Positions 55,222 to 64,000 of a stretch of DNA of 64,000 bases are shown piece by piece. The DNA lies in contig CAWGKV010000025.1 of the NCBI GenBank assembly GCA_963823165.1, forward strand, positions 55,661 to 119,660, given 5' to 3'. The DNA is from Roseiarcus sp963823165 (GTDB lineage: Bacteria > Pseudomonadota > Alphaproteobacteria > Rhizobiales > Beijerinckiaceae). The notes under the pieces are model-generated. The model was given only the letters and a program-made list of their open reading frames with translations, was not told where the DNA came from and ran no database searches. Each line of letters begins with the position of its first letter. The first letter of the stretch is position 1. The translations under genes and the position numbers were made by a program.

Positions 55222-55292
55222 AGCGCGGGAACTCCGAGGAATCCAATTGTTTGGCCCTTCCCCCTCCACCGGCCTTCGGCATTCCTATCCGC

Positions 55293-55541
55293 TCATGATT
55301 GCCGGGGCTTCTCTGGCTTTGAGGCTGTCGCCTGCTCCAGAACCTCGCGGATAAATCGGGTGTAGGGAACGCCTCGCGCCTTGGCTCTGGCCTTCACGGC
55401 GTCGAGCAGCGGCACGGGGAGGCGCATGTTGAGACGCGCCGCCTTCGCCTGAAATTCAAACTTCACGGGTTTGAACTGCGAAAAATCGAGGTCGGACAAG
55501 TCCTGTTCAAGGAAGGCTTCGGCCTCCTCGTCAGTCGTCAT
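55293..55541 (-). CDS. brnA: BrnA-type antitoxin
   Basis: Protein of 82 residues. The core LNMRLPVPLLDAVKARAKAR followed by GVPYTRFIREVL is a ribbon-helix-helix DNA-binding fold of the BrnA/CopG kind; the N-terminal acidic part (EEAEAFLEQDLSDLDFSQF) would contact the toxin. Its ATG lies 11 bp inside the end of the brnT reading frame, the usual toxin-first order of brnTA. Confidence 0.83.
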   Translation of the reverse strand: MTTDEEAEAFLEQDLSDLDFSQFKPVKFEFQAKAARLNMRLPVPLLDAVKARAKARGVPYTRFIREVLEQATASKPEKPRQS

Positions 55542-55847
55542 TTTTGGAACCTTGCGCTTGATAGTTCTTGGCCTCCTTCTCGTGCATGTAACGGGCGCTC
55601 ACCGGGCGGATGGTCGGCTGCCCGAATCTCTCCCGGATGGTGAAGGCCATGAACAGCGGGCGTCCCTGCCGGTCCTGCCTACGGCAATCAGCCGGTCCTC
55701 AAGATGGGCGTGTTTCAGGTCCGGGGCGATTCTGGGACTGCCGCGCAAAAGCGCCTCGATCTCGGCAATCAGAACGCCGTGCCTCTGGCAGTGCGCCCGG
55801 TTGTCCCTGTCCCAATCGAAAAGCGGTGAAACTGACTCATCAACCAC
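55531..55847 (-). pseudogene. brnT: BrnT-type toxin, frameshifted
   Basis: The first half reads LFDWDRDNRAHCQRHGVLIA, then DLKHAHLEDRLIAVG; the second, in another frame, GRPLFMAFTIRERFGQPTIR and SARYMHEKEAKNYQAQGSKN with stop at 55531-55533. Together they make a normal BrnT of about 105 residues. One base is missing near 55675. BrnT is an RNase-like toxin. GTG at 55847 is a tentative start, because the -10-like TAGAAT abuts it. Confidence 0.75.
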
Positions 55848-55876
55848 ATTCTACTACTGTACGGATGTAAGTACAA
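55848..55876 (-). promoter_or_regulatory. brnTA promoter/operator candidate
   Basis: On the coding strand TTGTAC and TAGAAT are 17 bases apart, a plausible -35/-10 pair (the -10 at 55848-55853). An inverted repeat TGTAC (55858-55862) and GTACA (55871-55875) lies inside it and could bind BrnA, which is known to repress its own operon. Confidence 0.5.
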
Positions 55877-55939
55877 ATGCAGCGCGGCGAGCGGAACGCA
55901 CGAAGGGTGGTGGTGGGGGTGCTCGCCTCGGGCGATGGC

Positions 55940-56821
55940 TCACAGCCGCTTCTCGAACCAACGATGGGCGTAAGGATTGTCGTTGAACCGCTCGACGTCG
56001 CGGTAGCCCTCCTTGCCGTAGAGGGCGTGGGCCTCGGTCAGCGCCTTGTTGGTGTCGAGCCGCAGCGTCAAAATACCCATTTCGCGCGCGGCCGCTTCCA
56101 GCCTCCCGAGAATGCGCCGCGCGACCCCGAGGCCACGGACGGGCTTCGCCACCCACACCCGCTTGATTTCGCCGGTCTCCCGGTCGACGCGCTTCAGCGC
56201 GCCGCAGCCGACCGGATCGCCGTCGAGCCGGGCAAGGACGAAGCGGCCGGCGGGTGGCGCGATCTCTGCATCGGCAGCCGAGCTGTCCCTCCCCGGCTCG
56301 TACCCGCCATCGAACCGTTCGGCGAGCTCCCGGAAATAGCATACGAGGCAGCGCCTTGCGGCTTCGCTCGTCGGCGGCTCGAAATCGGTCTTGACGCGAG
56401 CCGCGCCGAGCAGCCGCTCCACTTCGCCCATCGCCCCGACCAGGCGCTGGCGCCGCCCCGCGCCGAGCGACTCCAGCATCGACGCCGCGAGCCGGTCCGA
56501 AAGCCTGTCGTAGGCCCGAAGCTCCTCGCGCCCCTTCTTTGTGAGCGCGACCCGGCGGCGCCGTCGGTCGCGCGGGTCGCTCAGCGTTTCCAAGAGCCCC
56601 TGGTTCGACAGGGATTGCAGGATCCGGCTCACGTAGCCGGAGTCGAGGCCGAGCTTCCCGCGCAGCGCGCGCAGATCCGCCCCTTCGGCTCCGACCTCGA
56701 AGATCAGGCGCGCCTCGCCGAGCGGCCGGCCGCGCTCGAGATAGCTCGCCTGGAGCGCGCCGACGCTCAGCGTCACCGCCCGGTTGAAACTGCGAACCCG
56801 CCGAACCTGATCCGAATCCAT
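55940..56821 (-). CDS. MarR regulator fused to GNAT acetyltransferase
   Basis: Protein of 293 residues. Residues 1-145 form a winged-helix MarR domain (LDSGYVSRILQSLSNQGLLE as recognition region, then DPRDRRRRRVALTKKGREEL as wing). Residues about 150-293 form a GNAT domain (VGCGALKRVDRETGEIKRVW, VRGLGVARRILGRLEAAARE as acetyl-CoA loop, HALYGKEGYRDVERF). The fused form is found widely in Actinobacteria and Proteobacteria; its ligand and acetyl acceptor are not known. It is divergent from the DUF4331 gene across 281 bp. Confidence 0.9.
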   Translation of the reverse strand: MDSDQVRRVRSFNRAVTLSVGALQASYLERGRPLGEARLIFEVGAEGADLRALRGKLGLDSGYVSRILQSLSNQGLLETLSDPRDRRRRRVALTKKGREELRAYDRLSDRLAASMLESLGAGRRQRLVGAMGEVERLLGAARVKTDFEPPTSEAARRCLVCYFRELAERFDGGYEPGRDSSAADAEIAPPAGRFVLARLDGDPVGCGALKRVDRETGEIKRVWVAKPVRGLGVARRILGRLEAAAREMGILTLRLDTNKALTEAHALYGKEGYRDVERFNDNPYAHRWFEKRL

Positions 56822-57102
56822 TATCTGACCTTGGTCAGGGTTTCCGCCGGGAAGGGGAACGCGATCGGGTCCACGATGTCAACCATCAATCCGGTTGCAC
56901 GAGGAGCGCCGGATTGGGATGCGAGGAGCGCGGTGGATTCCCTCCCCCAATGTGTGAGTGGCGAGGGGGACCCCGCCCTTCCGGCCGGAGGGCCGCGTGG
57001 GGCGCTGTCAAACCGGCAACGCGCTTGAGACGATCGCCAATACCAGCCATATTCGCCGTCGGAAGCGCATCCGGCGAATGTCGGGTTAGGAAGGAGAGTG
57101 CA

Positions 57103-58122
57103 ATGTCAAACCATTTCACTGGACTGAGTCTCGGCCCGCCGCTCGGCGATCAGCAACTCGATCTCTGCGACCTGTACGCGTTCCAGTCGCCAGCAGACAG
57201 CAACAGAACCGTCATAATCCTCAATGCAAATCCGAACGCCGACGCCCTGCATCCCGATGCGATCTATCGCCTCAACATCGACAACGATGGCGATTACCTG
57301 ACGGACATCGCGTTCAGCTATGTGTTCTCGAGACCGGAGAACGGCCGCCAGACCTTCAGCGTATTCCTGGCCAACGGCCCGGAGTCGCGCTCGGTCGAAG
57401 CGGTAGGGACGAAGATCGTCGCCGACGCCGAGGTCTCCTTCGGTCCCAAGCCGAATATCATCCAGGCGGGCCCCCATACTTTTTTCGCCGGCAGCCGCAG
57501 CGACGCGTTCTTTTTCGACTTCGACGGCATCAAGAACCTGTTCGACACCAGGGGCAAACGGAACTTCACTGAGCCTCGCCTCGGCGGCAAGTCGCCATGG
57601 ACGGGCGTGGACTCGAATTTGCAAGCCAACGTGTTTTCGACTGTCATCGAGTTACCGACAAGCGAACTCAATCCCAGGCCCGAGATCCATATCTGGGGAC
57701 GGTGCAGCGTCAGACGCGACGGCAGGTTGCTTCACGTCGACCGCGCCGGCCATCCGAGCGTCAGCAGCTTCTTCAACACGGACGACACCAAGGAGGAATA
57801 CAACGCGAGCGAGCCCGTCAACGACCGGGCGCGGTGGCTCGACCAGTTCGTGCATCTGTTGGGGCATACGGGCAATTACGCCCGCGAGGAAGCCATTGCC
57901 GCGATTGACAGGGAGCGCACGCTTCCCGACGTGCTGAGTTTCGATCCGTCGAAGCCGGCCACCTATCCCAACGGCCGGGTCTTCACCGACGACGTGATCA
58001 ATTACCGCATCGCCTTCCTGACGAAAAACGAGTGTCCGCCCACAGGCCTGAAGGCGCACACCGACATCCTAAAGGAGTTCCCGTACATAGGCACGCCGCA
58101 TGCGAAAGGCGGCGGAGCGTGA
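57103..58122 (+). CDS. DUF4331 domain protein
   Basis: Protein of 339 residues from ATG at 57103 with AAGGAG nine bases upstream. DLCDLYAFQSPADSNRTVII, YRLNIDNDGDYLTDIAFSY and FAGSRSDAFFFDFDGIKNLF are hallmarks of the DUF4331 family. Family members are often exported, but no signal peptide is clear here. The function is unknown. Confidence 0.85.
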   Translation: MSNHFTGLSLGPPLGDQQLDLCDLYAFQSPADSNRTVIILNANPNADALHPDAIYRLNIDNDGDYLTDIAFSYVFSRPENGRQTFSVFLANGPESRSVEAVGTKIVADAEVSFGPKPNIIQAGPHTFFAGSRSDAFFFDFDGIKNLFDTRGKRNFTEPRLGGKSPWTGVDSNLQANVFSTVIELPTSELNPRPEIHIWGRCSVRRDGRLLHVDRAGHPSVSSFFNTDDTKEEYNASEPVNDRARWLDQFVHLLGHTGNYAREEAIAAIDRERTLPDVLSFDPSKPATYPNGRVFTDDVINYRIAFLTKNECPPTGLKAHTDILKEFPYIGTPHAKGGGA

Positions 58123-58504
58123 AAGCCGCCTCAGCCTCTTGGCGGCAGCTTGTTTTGCCGCGGCTTGTCGGGGCGCGAGACCGAGCAGGGATAGGGGCCT
58201 CCGGGCCCTCATCGCTTGAGGGCGCCAGAGGCTGATGGGTCCGGAACGCCAGAGTTCGCCCCGCGCTTGCCAACGCTGAAGTATGCGACGGCCTTGATTC
58301 CGCACAGCGCGGATCGATTGAACCGCGCCTGCCCTTCGGCTGAATGGTTTTGGTCCCCCTCGCCCCGGCCCCCCTCTCCGGGGCCGCGTGCAGTTTGCGC
58401 TTGCAAAGCACGACCTGATAGTTCATATATAAACCGTCTTGCGCGCTCCCGCCTTGGCTGGTCGTCGCGCGAATCGCATTTCCATGGATGGGCCGAGGAG
58501 CAGC
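58123..58504. other. Intergenic upstream of the fatty-acid oxidation operon
   Basis: No gene recognised. A GC hairpin (CCCCTCGCCCCGGCCCCCC...GGGGCC near 58357-58388) precedes the operon. A GAGGAG ribosome site is directly in front of the acyl-CoA dehydrogenase start. A TTGCAAAGC/TATATAAAC stretch at about 58402-58435 may be the promoter. Confidence 0.35.
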
Positions 58505-60295
58505 ATGCCGATTTACAAGGCCCCGGTGGGCGACACACTCTTCCTCCTGAACGAGGTTTTCGACTACCGGAAATACGCCAACGCCCCCGGCTTCTCCGAT
58601 GCGCCGATCGACATCGTCGAGGCGGTGCTGACCGAAGGCGCGAAATTCGTCGAGGAAGTCATCCAGCCGCTCAACCTCAGCGGCGATATTGAGGGCTGCA
58701 GGCGCCGCGAGGACGGCAGCGTCGCGACGCCGAAGGGTTTCAGGGAAGCGTACAAGGCCTTGGTCGAGGGCGGCTGGGTCGGCCTCGCCGGCGACCCGAA
58801 GTTCGGCGGACAGGGTCTGCCGGCTTTCCTCGCCGTGCTGTTCAGCGAATACGAATATTCCGCCAACCTCGCCTTCTCGATGTACCCTGGCCTGACCAAC
58901 GGCGCGGTGGCGGCGATGATAACGCACGCCAATGATGAGCTGAAGGCGCGCTTCCTGCCGAAGATGACCACCGGCGAATGGACCGGCACGATGAACCTGA
59001 CCGAGCCGCATTGCGGCACCGATCTCGGGCTCATCAAGACCAAGGCGGTCCCGCAGCCGGACGGGTCCTACGCCATCACCGGCCAAAAAATCTTCATTTC
59101 GGCCGGCGAGCACGACCTCGCCGACAACATCGTCCACCTGGTGCTCGCCCGGATCGAGGGCGCGCCGGCGGGAGTGAAGGGCATCTCGCTCTTTCTCGTG
59201 CCGAAGTTTTTGCCCGACGCCGCCGGCGCGCCGGGCGAGCGCAACGGCGTCGTCTGCGGCTCGATCGAGCACAAGATGGGCATCCACGGCAATTCGACCG
59301 CTGTCATGAACTACGACGGCGCCAAGGGGTGGCTGGTCGGCGAGGAGCATCGCGGCCTGCCCGCCATGTTCGTGATGATGAACGGCGCGCGCCTCGGCGT
59401 CGCCGTCCAGGGGCTGGCGATTTCCGAGGTCGCCTATCAGAACGCCGCGGCCTATGCGAAGGATCGCCGCCAGGGCCGCTCGCTGACGGGCCCGGTCGAG
59501 CCGGACAAGCCTGCCGACATTTTGCTCGTCCACCCGGACGTGCGCCGCATGCTGCTCGAGATCCGCGCCTTCAACGAAGCCGCGCGCGCGCTCCTGGTCT
59601 GGATCGCGCTCACGCAGGACGAGTCGCGCCTGTCGCCCGACGCCAAGGCGCGCCAGGCGGCCGACGACCGGCTCGGGCTGATGACGCCGGTCATGAAGGG
59701 CGTGTTCACCGACCTCGGCTTCGCCAACGCGGTGAAGGCGCAGCAGGTGCTCGGCGGCCACGGCTATATTGCCGAATGGGGCATGGAGCAGTTCGTCCGC
59801 GACGCGCGCATCGCCATGATCTACGAAGGCGCAAACGGTATACAGGCGCTCGATCTGGTCGGTCGCAAGCTGCCGAAAGACGGCGGCCGCGCTGTGATGG
59901 CTTTCTTCGGCGAGGTCTCGCAATTCCTCGCCGCCGCGAAGGGGGATTCGGCGCTCGCGCCCTATCTCGGCGGATTGCAAAGCGCGCTCGGCCACCTGCA
60001 GCAGGCCAGCCTATGGCTGTCGAAGAACGGCAAGGCCGACCCCGACAACGCCGGCGCGGCGTCGAACGACTACATGCACCTGTTCGGCCTGACGGCGCTC
60101 GGCTACATGTGGGCGCGAATGATCAAAGCCGTGCTCGCCCGGCAGGCGAAGGGCGACAGCAATCCGGCGCTCGACGCGAAATTGACCCTCGCCAGGTTCT
60201 TCAACGAGCGTATGCTGCCCGAAACGGGAGCGCATCTGGCACGCCTTTCAGCGGGCGCGGCGGGCGTGATGGCGCTTCCGGCGGAGGCGTTCTGA
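58505..60295 (+). CDS. Acyl-CoA dehydrogenase, long form (DmdC-like)
   Basis: Flavoprotein of 596 residues, about 200 longer than classic acyl-CoA dehydrogenases because of an extra C-terminal domain. Marks are GWVGLAGDPKFGGQGLPAFL, MNLTEPHCGTDLGLIKTKA, ITGQKIFISAGEHDL, HKMGIHGNSTAVMNYDGA and the catalytic glutamate Glu441 in YEGANGIQALDL. Related enzymes act on long-chain or methylmercaptopropionyl-CoA. It heads an operon with thiolase and a FadJ-like gene, so beta-oxidation is the likely role. Confidence 0.9.
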   Translation: MPIYKAPVGDTLFLLNEVFDYRKYANAPGFSDAPIDIVEAVLTEGAKFVEEVIQPLNLSGDIEGCRRREDGSVATPKGFREAYKALVEGGWVGLAGDPKFGGQGLPAFLAVLFSEYEYSANLAFSMYPGLTNGAVAAMITHANDELKARFLPKMTTGEWTGTMNLTEPHCGTDLGLIKTKAVPQPDGSYAITGQKIFISAGEHDLADNIVHLVLARIEGAPAGVKGISLFLVPKFLPDAAGAPGERNGVVCGSIEHKMGIHGNSTAVMNYDGAKGWLVGEEHRGLPAMFVMMNGARLGVAVQGLAISEVAYQNAAAYAKDRRQGRSLTGPVEPDKPADILLVHPDVRRMLLEIRAFNEAARALLVWIALTQDESRLSPDAKARQAADDRLGLMTPVMKGVFTDLGFANAVKAQQVLGGHGYIAEWGMEQFVRDARIAMIYEGANGIQALDLVGRKLPKDGGRAVMAFFGEVSQFLAAAKGDSALAPYLGGLQSALGHLQQASLWLSKNGKADPDNAGAASNDYMHLFGLTALGYMWARMIKAVLARQAKGDSNPALDAKLTLARFFNERMLPETGAHLARLSAGAAGVMALPAEAF

Positions 60296-60348
60296 CGCGC
60301 GTCGTCCGCTCCGATGGATGAGATTTGTCCGCCGTCAGCAGGAACTGT

Positions 60349-60420
60349 CATCCCCGCGAAAGCGGGGATCCAGCTTCAGCGCAGCGGCTTCTGGACCCCC
60401 GCTTTCGCGGGGGTGACAAA
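60349..60420. repeat. REP-like palindrome
   Basis: GTCATCCCCGCGAAAGCGGG (from 60349) and CCCGCTTTCGCGGGGGTGAC (to 60418) are complementary around a spacer that itself has the near-mirror ATCCAG...CTGGAC. Such elements are frequent in Alphaproteobacteria. It lies between the dehydrogenase gene and the GFA gene in the beta-oxidation operon. Confidence 0.85.
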
Positions 60421-60439
60421 GGAGTATGGGGAGGCGCTG

Positions 60440-60901
60440 ATGAATTCAGTCGAGGCGCACGACCGCTTGACCGGCGGTTGCCAGTGTGGCGCAGTCCGCT
60501 ATCGCCTGGACGCGGAGCCCACCGGCGCGAGCATCTGTCACTGCCGCATGTGCCAGAAGGCGAGCGGCGGACCGTTCATGGCCTTAGCCGGCGTGCGTCT
60601 CGGCGAGCTCATGTGGACGCGCGGCGCGCCTAAAATCTTCGCCAGTTCGGCGATCGCCGAGCGCGGATTTTGCGGCGATTGCGGCACGCTGCTGACCTAT
60701 CGCGTCCTCGACCGCGACCGCATCTCGGTGAGTCTCGGCAGCCTGGACCGGCCGTCCGCCGTTGCGCCCGAAATGCAATACGGCGCCGAGTCGAAGCTGC
60801 CGTGGCTCAACTCGGTTGCTTCGCTGCCCGAGCGCGACATCGCCGCCTTTCTGGCAGGCGCGGCCGTCGGCTCCCGCCAACATCCGGATCACAATTCGTG
60901 A
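60440..60901 (+). CDS. GFA family (glutathione-dependent formaldehyde-activating-like) protein
   Basis: Protein of 153 residues, starting at ATG 60440 with GAGG upstream. Zinc-binding cysteines are in GGCQCGAVRY, CHCRMCQKASGG and GFCGDCGTLLTYR, the Mss4-like fold of the family. Most GFA proteins are of unknown activity. Its place inside a beta-oxidation operon is not explained by formaldehyde chemistry. An in-frame start upstream would translate the REP element and is rejected. Confidence 0.85.
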   Translation: MNSVEAHDRLTGGCQCGAVRYRLDAEPTGASICHCRMCQKASGGPFMALAGVRLGELMWTRGAPKIFASSAIAERGFCGDCGTLLTYRVLDRDRISVSLGSLDRPSAVAPEMQYGAESKLPWLNSVASLPERDIAAFLAGAAVGSRQHPDHNS

Positions 60902-60937
60902 CAGCCAATCGCGGATAATGCGCCGCAAGGAGAAACC

Positions 60938-62146
<1,209 letters not shown>

Positions 62147-62169
62147 CCGCTGAGCACGGAGACCTCATC

Positions 62170-64000
62170 ATGAACCTGACCAACTTTCGTTTCGAGACCG
62201 ACGCCGACGGCATTGCGCTCGTCACCTGGGACATGCCCGGCCGCTCGATGAACGTCATCAATCGCGAAGTCATCGCCGAGATGGGCAAGATCGTCGACAA
62301 GATCGCGACCGACGCCGCGATCAAGGGCGCGGTCGTCACCTCCGGCAAGGACGGCTTCGCCGGCGGCGCCGACCTGACCATGCTCAAGACCGCGGGCGAC
62401 GAATTCGCCCGCCGCGCCAAGGCCGAGGGCAAGGAGGCGGCGATGCGCGCCTTCGTCGACCGGACGAACGCCAGTTGTCGCTGATCTTCCGGCGGCTCGA
62501 GACCTGCGGCAAGCCGGTCGCCGCGGCGATCAACGGCGTCTGCATGGGCGGCGGCTTCGAGCTCGCGCTCGCCTGCCATTATCGGATCGTCGCCGACACG
62601 GACAAGGCGCGCGTCGGCCTGCCGGAGATCAAGGTCGGGCTCTTTCCCGGGCGGCGGCGGCACGCAGCGCGTCGCGCGGCTGATGCCGACGCCGGACGCT
62701 TTGCAGATGCTGTTCAAGGGCGACCAGCTCCGCCCGGCCGCGGCGAAGAAGATGGGCCTCGTGCACGAGGTCGCGCCGGCCGATCAGATCGTCGCGCTCG
62801 CCAAGGCCTGGGTGAAGGCCAATCCGAACGCCAAGGCGCCGTGGGACGATCCGAAGTTCAAGCTGCCCTCGGGCAAGGTGTTCTCGGCCCCGGGCATGAT
62901 GATCTGGCCGCCGGCCAACGCGATCTATCGCCGCGAGACCTACGACAATTATCCCGCCGCCAAGGCGATCCTGACGAGCGTGTTCGAAGGCCTGCAGCTG
63001 CCGATGGACCTCGCGCTCGCCGTCGAGAGCAAGCATTTCGCCAACATCCTGTTGTCGAAGGAAGCCCAGGCGATGATCCGCTCGCTCTTCCTGTCGATGG
63101 GCGAGCTCAACAAGGGCGCGCGCCGCCCGGCCGGCGTTCCGCCGACGAACCTCAAGAAGATCGGCGTGCTCGGCGCCGGCTTCATGGGCGCCGGCATCGC
63201 CTATGTCTCGGCCAACGCCGGGCTCGACGTCGTGCTGATCGACCGCGACCAGGAATTCGGCCGACAAGGGCAAGGCCTATTCCGACAAGGTGATGAGCGC
63301 GCAGATCGCCAAGGGCCGCGCCAAGGCGGCCGACAAGGAGGCGCTGCTCGCCCGCATCACGGCGACCGCCGACTATGCGGCGCTCGAGGGCTGCGACCTC
63401 GTCGTCGAGGCGGTGTTCGAGGATCGCGCGGTCAAGGCCGAGGCGACGAAGAAGGCGCAGGCCGTGCTCGGCCCCGACGTCGTCTTCGCCAGCAACACCT
63501 CCACTCTGCCGATCACCTCGCTCGCCGAGACCTCGCTGAAGCCCGAGAATTTCATCGGCGTGCATTTCTTCTCGCCGGTCGAGAAGATGATGCTGACCGA
63601 GATCATCATGGGCGAGAAGACGAATGCGAAGGCGCTCGGCGACGGCGATGGATTTCGTCCGCGCGATCAAGAAGACGCCGATCGTCGTCAACGACTGCCG
63701 CGGCTTCTACGTCAACCGCTGCGTCATGCAAATACATGGTCGAGGCGCACGCGATGGTGATGGAGGGCGTGCCGCCGGCGATGATCGAGAACGCCGCCAA
63801 GATGGCCGGCATGCCGGTCGGGCCGCTGGCGCTCACCGACGAGACGGGCGATCGACCTCGCCTGGAAGATCCTTCAGGCGACGAAAAAGGACCTCGGCGC
63901 CGGCCGCGGTCGATCCGGCAGCAGGAAGAAGCTGATCGAGGCGATGGTGGTCAAGGAAGGCGCGCTTCGGCCGCAAGAACGGCAAGGGCTTTTACGACTA
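62170..64000 (+). pseudogene. FadJ-like enoyl-CoA hydratase/3-hydroxyacyl-CoA dehydrogenase, split by many indels, runs off the window
   Basis: One protein is spread over all three frames. It begins MNLTNFRFETDADGIALVTW and continues as crotonase (PVAAAINGVCMGGGFELALA, oxyanion site), then in another frame GTQRVARLMPTPDALQMLFK. NAD-binding IGVLGAGFMGAGIAYVSANA follows, then EAVFEDRAVKAEATKKA, ASNTSTLPITSLAE and GVHFFSPVEKMMLTEII. Nine single-base changes break it: -1 near 62471, +1 near 62650, 63257, 63638, 63731, 63847 and 63902, -1 near 63925, +1 near 63962. All residues otherwise match the family closely, so sequencing error is more likely than decay. The C-terminal domain lies beyond the window. 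Confidence 0.85.

Noticed and set aside
57998..59995. 665-residue minus-strand open frame opposite the long acyl-CoA dehydrogenase
   Set aside because: No recognisable domain; it is the antisense frame of a well-conserved enzyme.
62470..63965. Programmed frameshifting in the FadJ-like gene
   Set aside because: Nine shifts of both signs without slippery heptamers or downstream structures cannot be programmed; errors or decay explain them.

Overview
The window is GC-rich DNA, densely coding on both strands, from what looks like an alphaproteobacterium of the Hyphomicrobiales (Rhizobiales). Supporting signs are a rhizobial-type rhamnose cluster (rhaR-T-P-Q-S-M opposite a fused aldolase/dehydrogenase rhaD), the ispB/DUF2007/tRNA-methyltransferase neighbourhood, a threonine dehydrogenase of unusual type and several families of GC-rich palindromic intergenic repeats. 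A PEP-CTERM protein relic would also fit. Genus cannot be fixed from sequence inspection alone.

Layout. 1-3.85 kb: end of a substrate-binding protein followed by four overlapping genes of a Liv-type branched-chain amino acid/amide ABC transporter. 4-15.5 kb: acyl-CoA dehydrogenase, secreted sorbosone-dehydrogenase-like protein, acetyltransferase, frameshifted NADP-binding oxidoreductase, AidB-like dehydrogenase, rimO, DHA2-type MFS exporter, an AbrB/Doc toxin-antitoxin pair, a Uma2 nuclease and a frameshifted yjbQ. 15.4-20.6 kb: a 114-bp tandem duplication, then a giant FAD/Fe-S 2-hydroxyacid oxidase joined 2 bp behind a PoxB-like TPP enzyme. 20.9-26.3 kb: repeat-rich, with a chloroperoxidase relic, two glycosyltransferase genes of lower GC (one resembling plant reversibly glycosylated polypeptide), folA, and 1.36 kb without a convincing gene. 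26.3-32.2 kb: gamma-glutamyltransferase, DUF1003 protein, ilvE, a GT-C membrane protein, and a zinc-ribbon protein. 32.2-40.5 kb: rhamnose uptake, mutarotation, regulation and cleavage. 40.7-48.4 kb: sulfotransferase/TPR protein, PEP-CTERM relic, alanine racemase, acetyltransferase, MazEF-type pair, ispB, DUF2007, TrmN6-like methylase and a five-copy 58-bp palindromic repeat array. 48.4-55.2 kb: kbl-hydrolase-tdh for threonine breakdown, acetate permease, quinone reductase and FAD amine oxidase. 55.3-58.1 kb: BrnTA pair with a frameshifted toxin, MarR-GNAT fusion, DUF4331 protein. 58.5-64 kb: fatty-acid oxidation operon (acyl-CoA dehydrogenase, GFA protein, thiolase, FadJ-like enzyme).

How the genes work together. 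Several units feed acetyl-CoA or acetate metabolism: threonine via Tdh/Kbl, hydroxyacids via the FAD/Fe-S oxidase and PoxB-like enzyme, acyl-CoAs via three dehydrogenases, thiolase and FadJ, with a SatP-type permease for acetate. Rhamnose is imported and cleaved, but isomerase and kinase genes are absent from this window.

Caution on sequence quality. The last 1.5 kb holds nine single-base indels in one otherwise conserved gene, far above the rest of the window, so those breaks look like read or assembly errors. Isolated frameshifts at about 7.91, 15.41 and 55.68 kb could be errors or real lesions. The relics at 21.15-21.5 kb and 43.0-43.4 kb also lack sequence and look like genuine decay. I found no rRNA, tRNA, CRISPR array, intact insertion sequence or phage gene, and no single multi-gene system that is clearly new.
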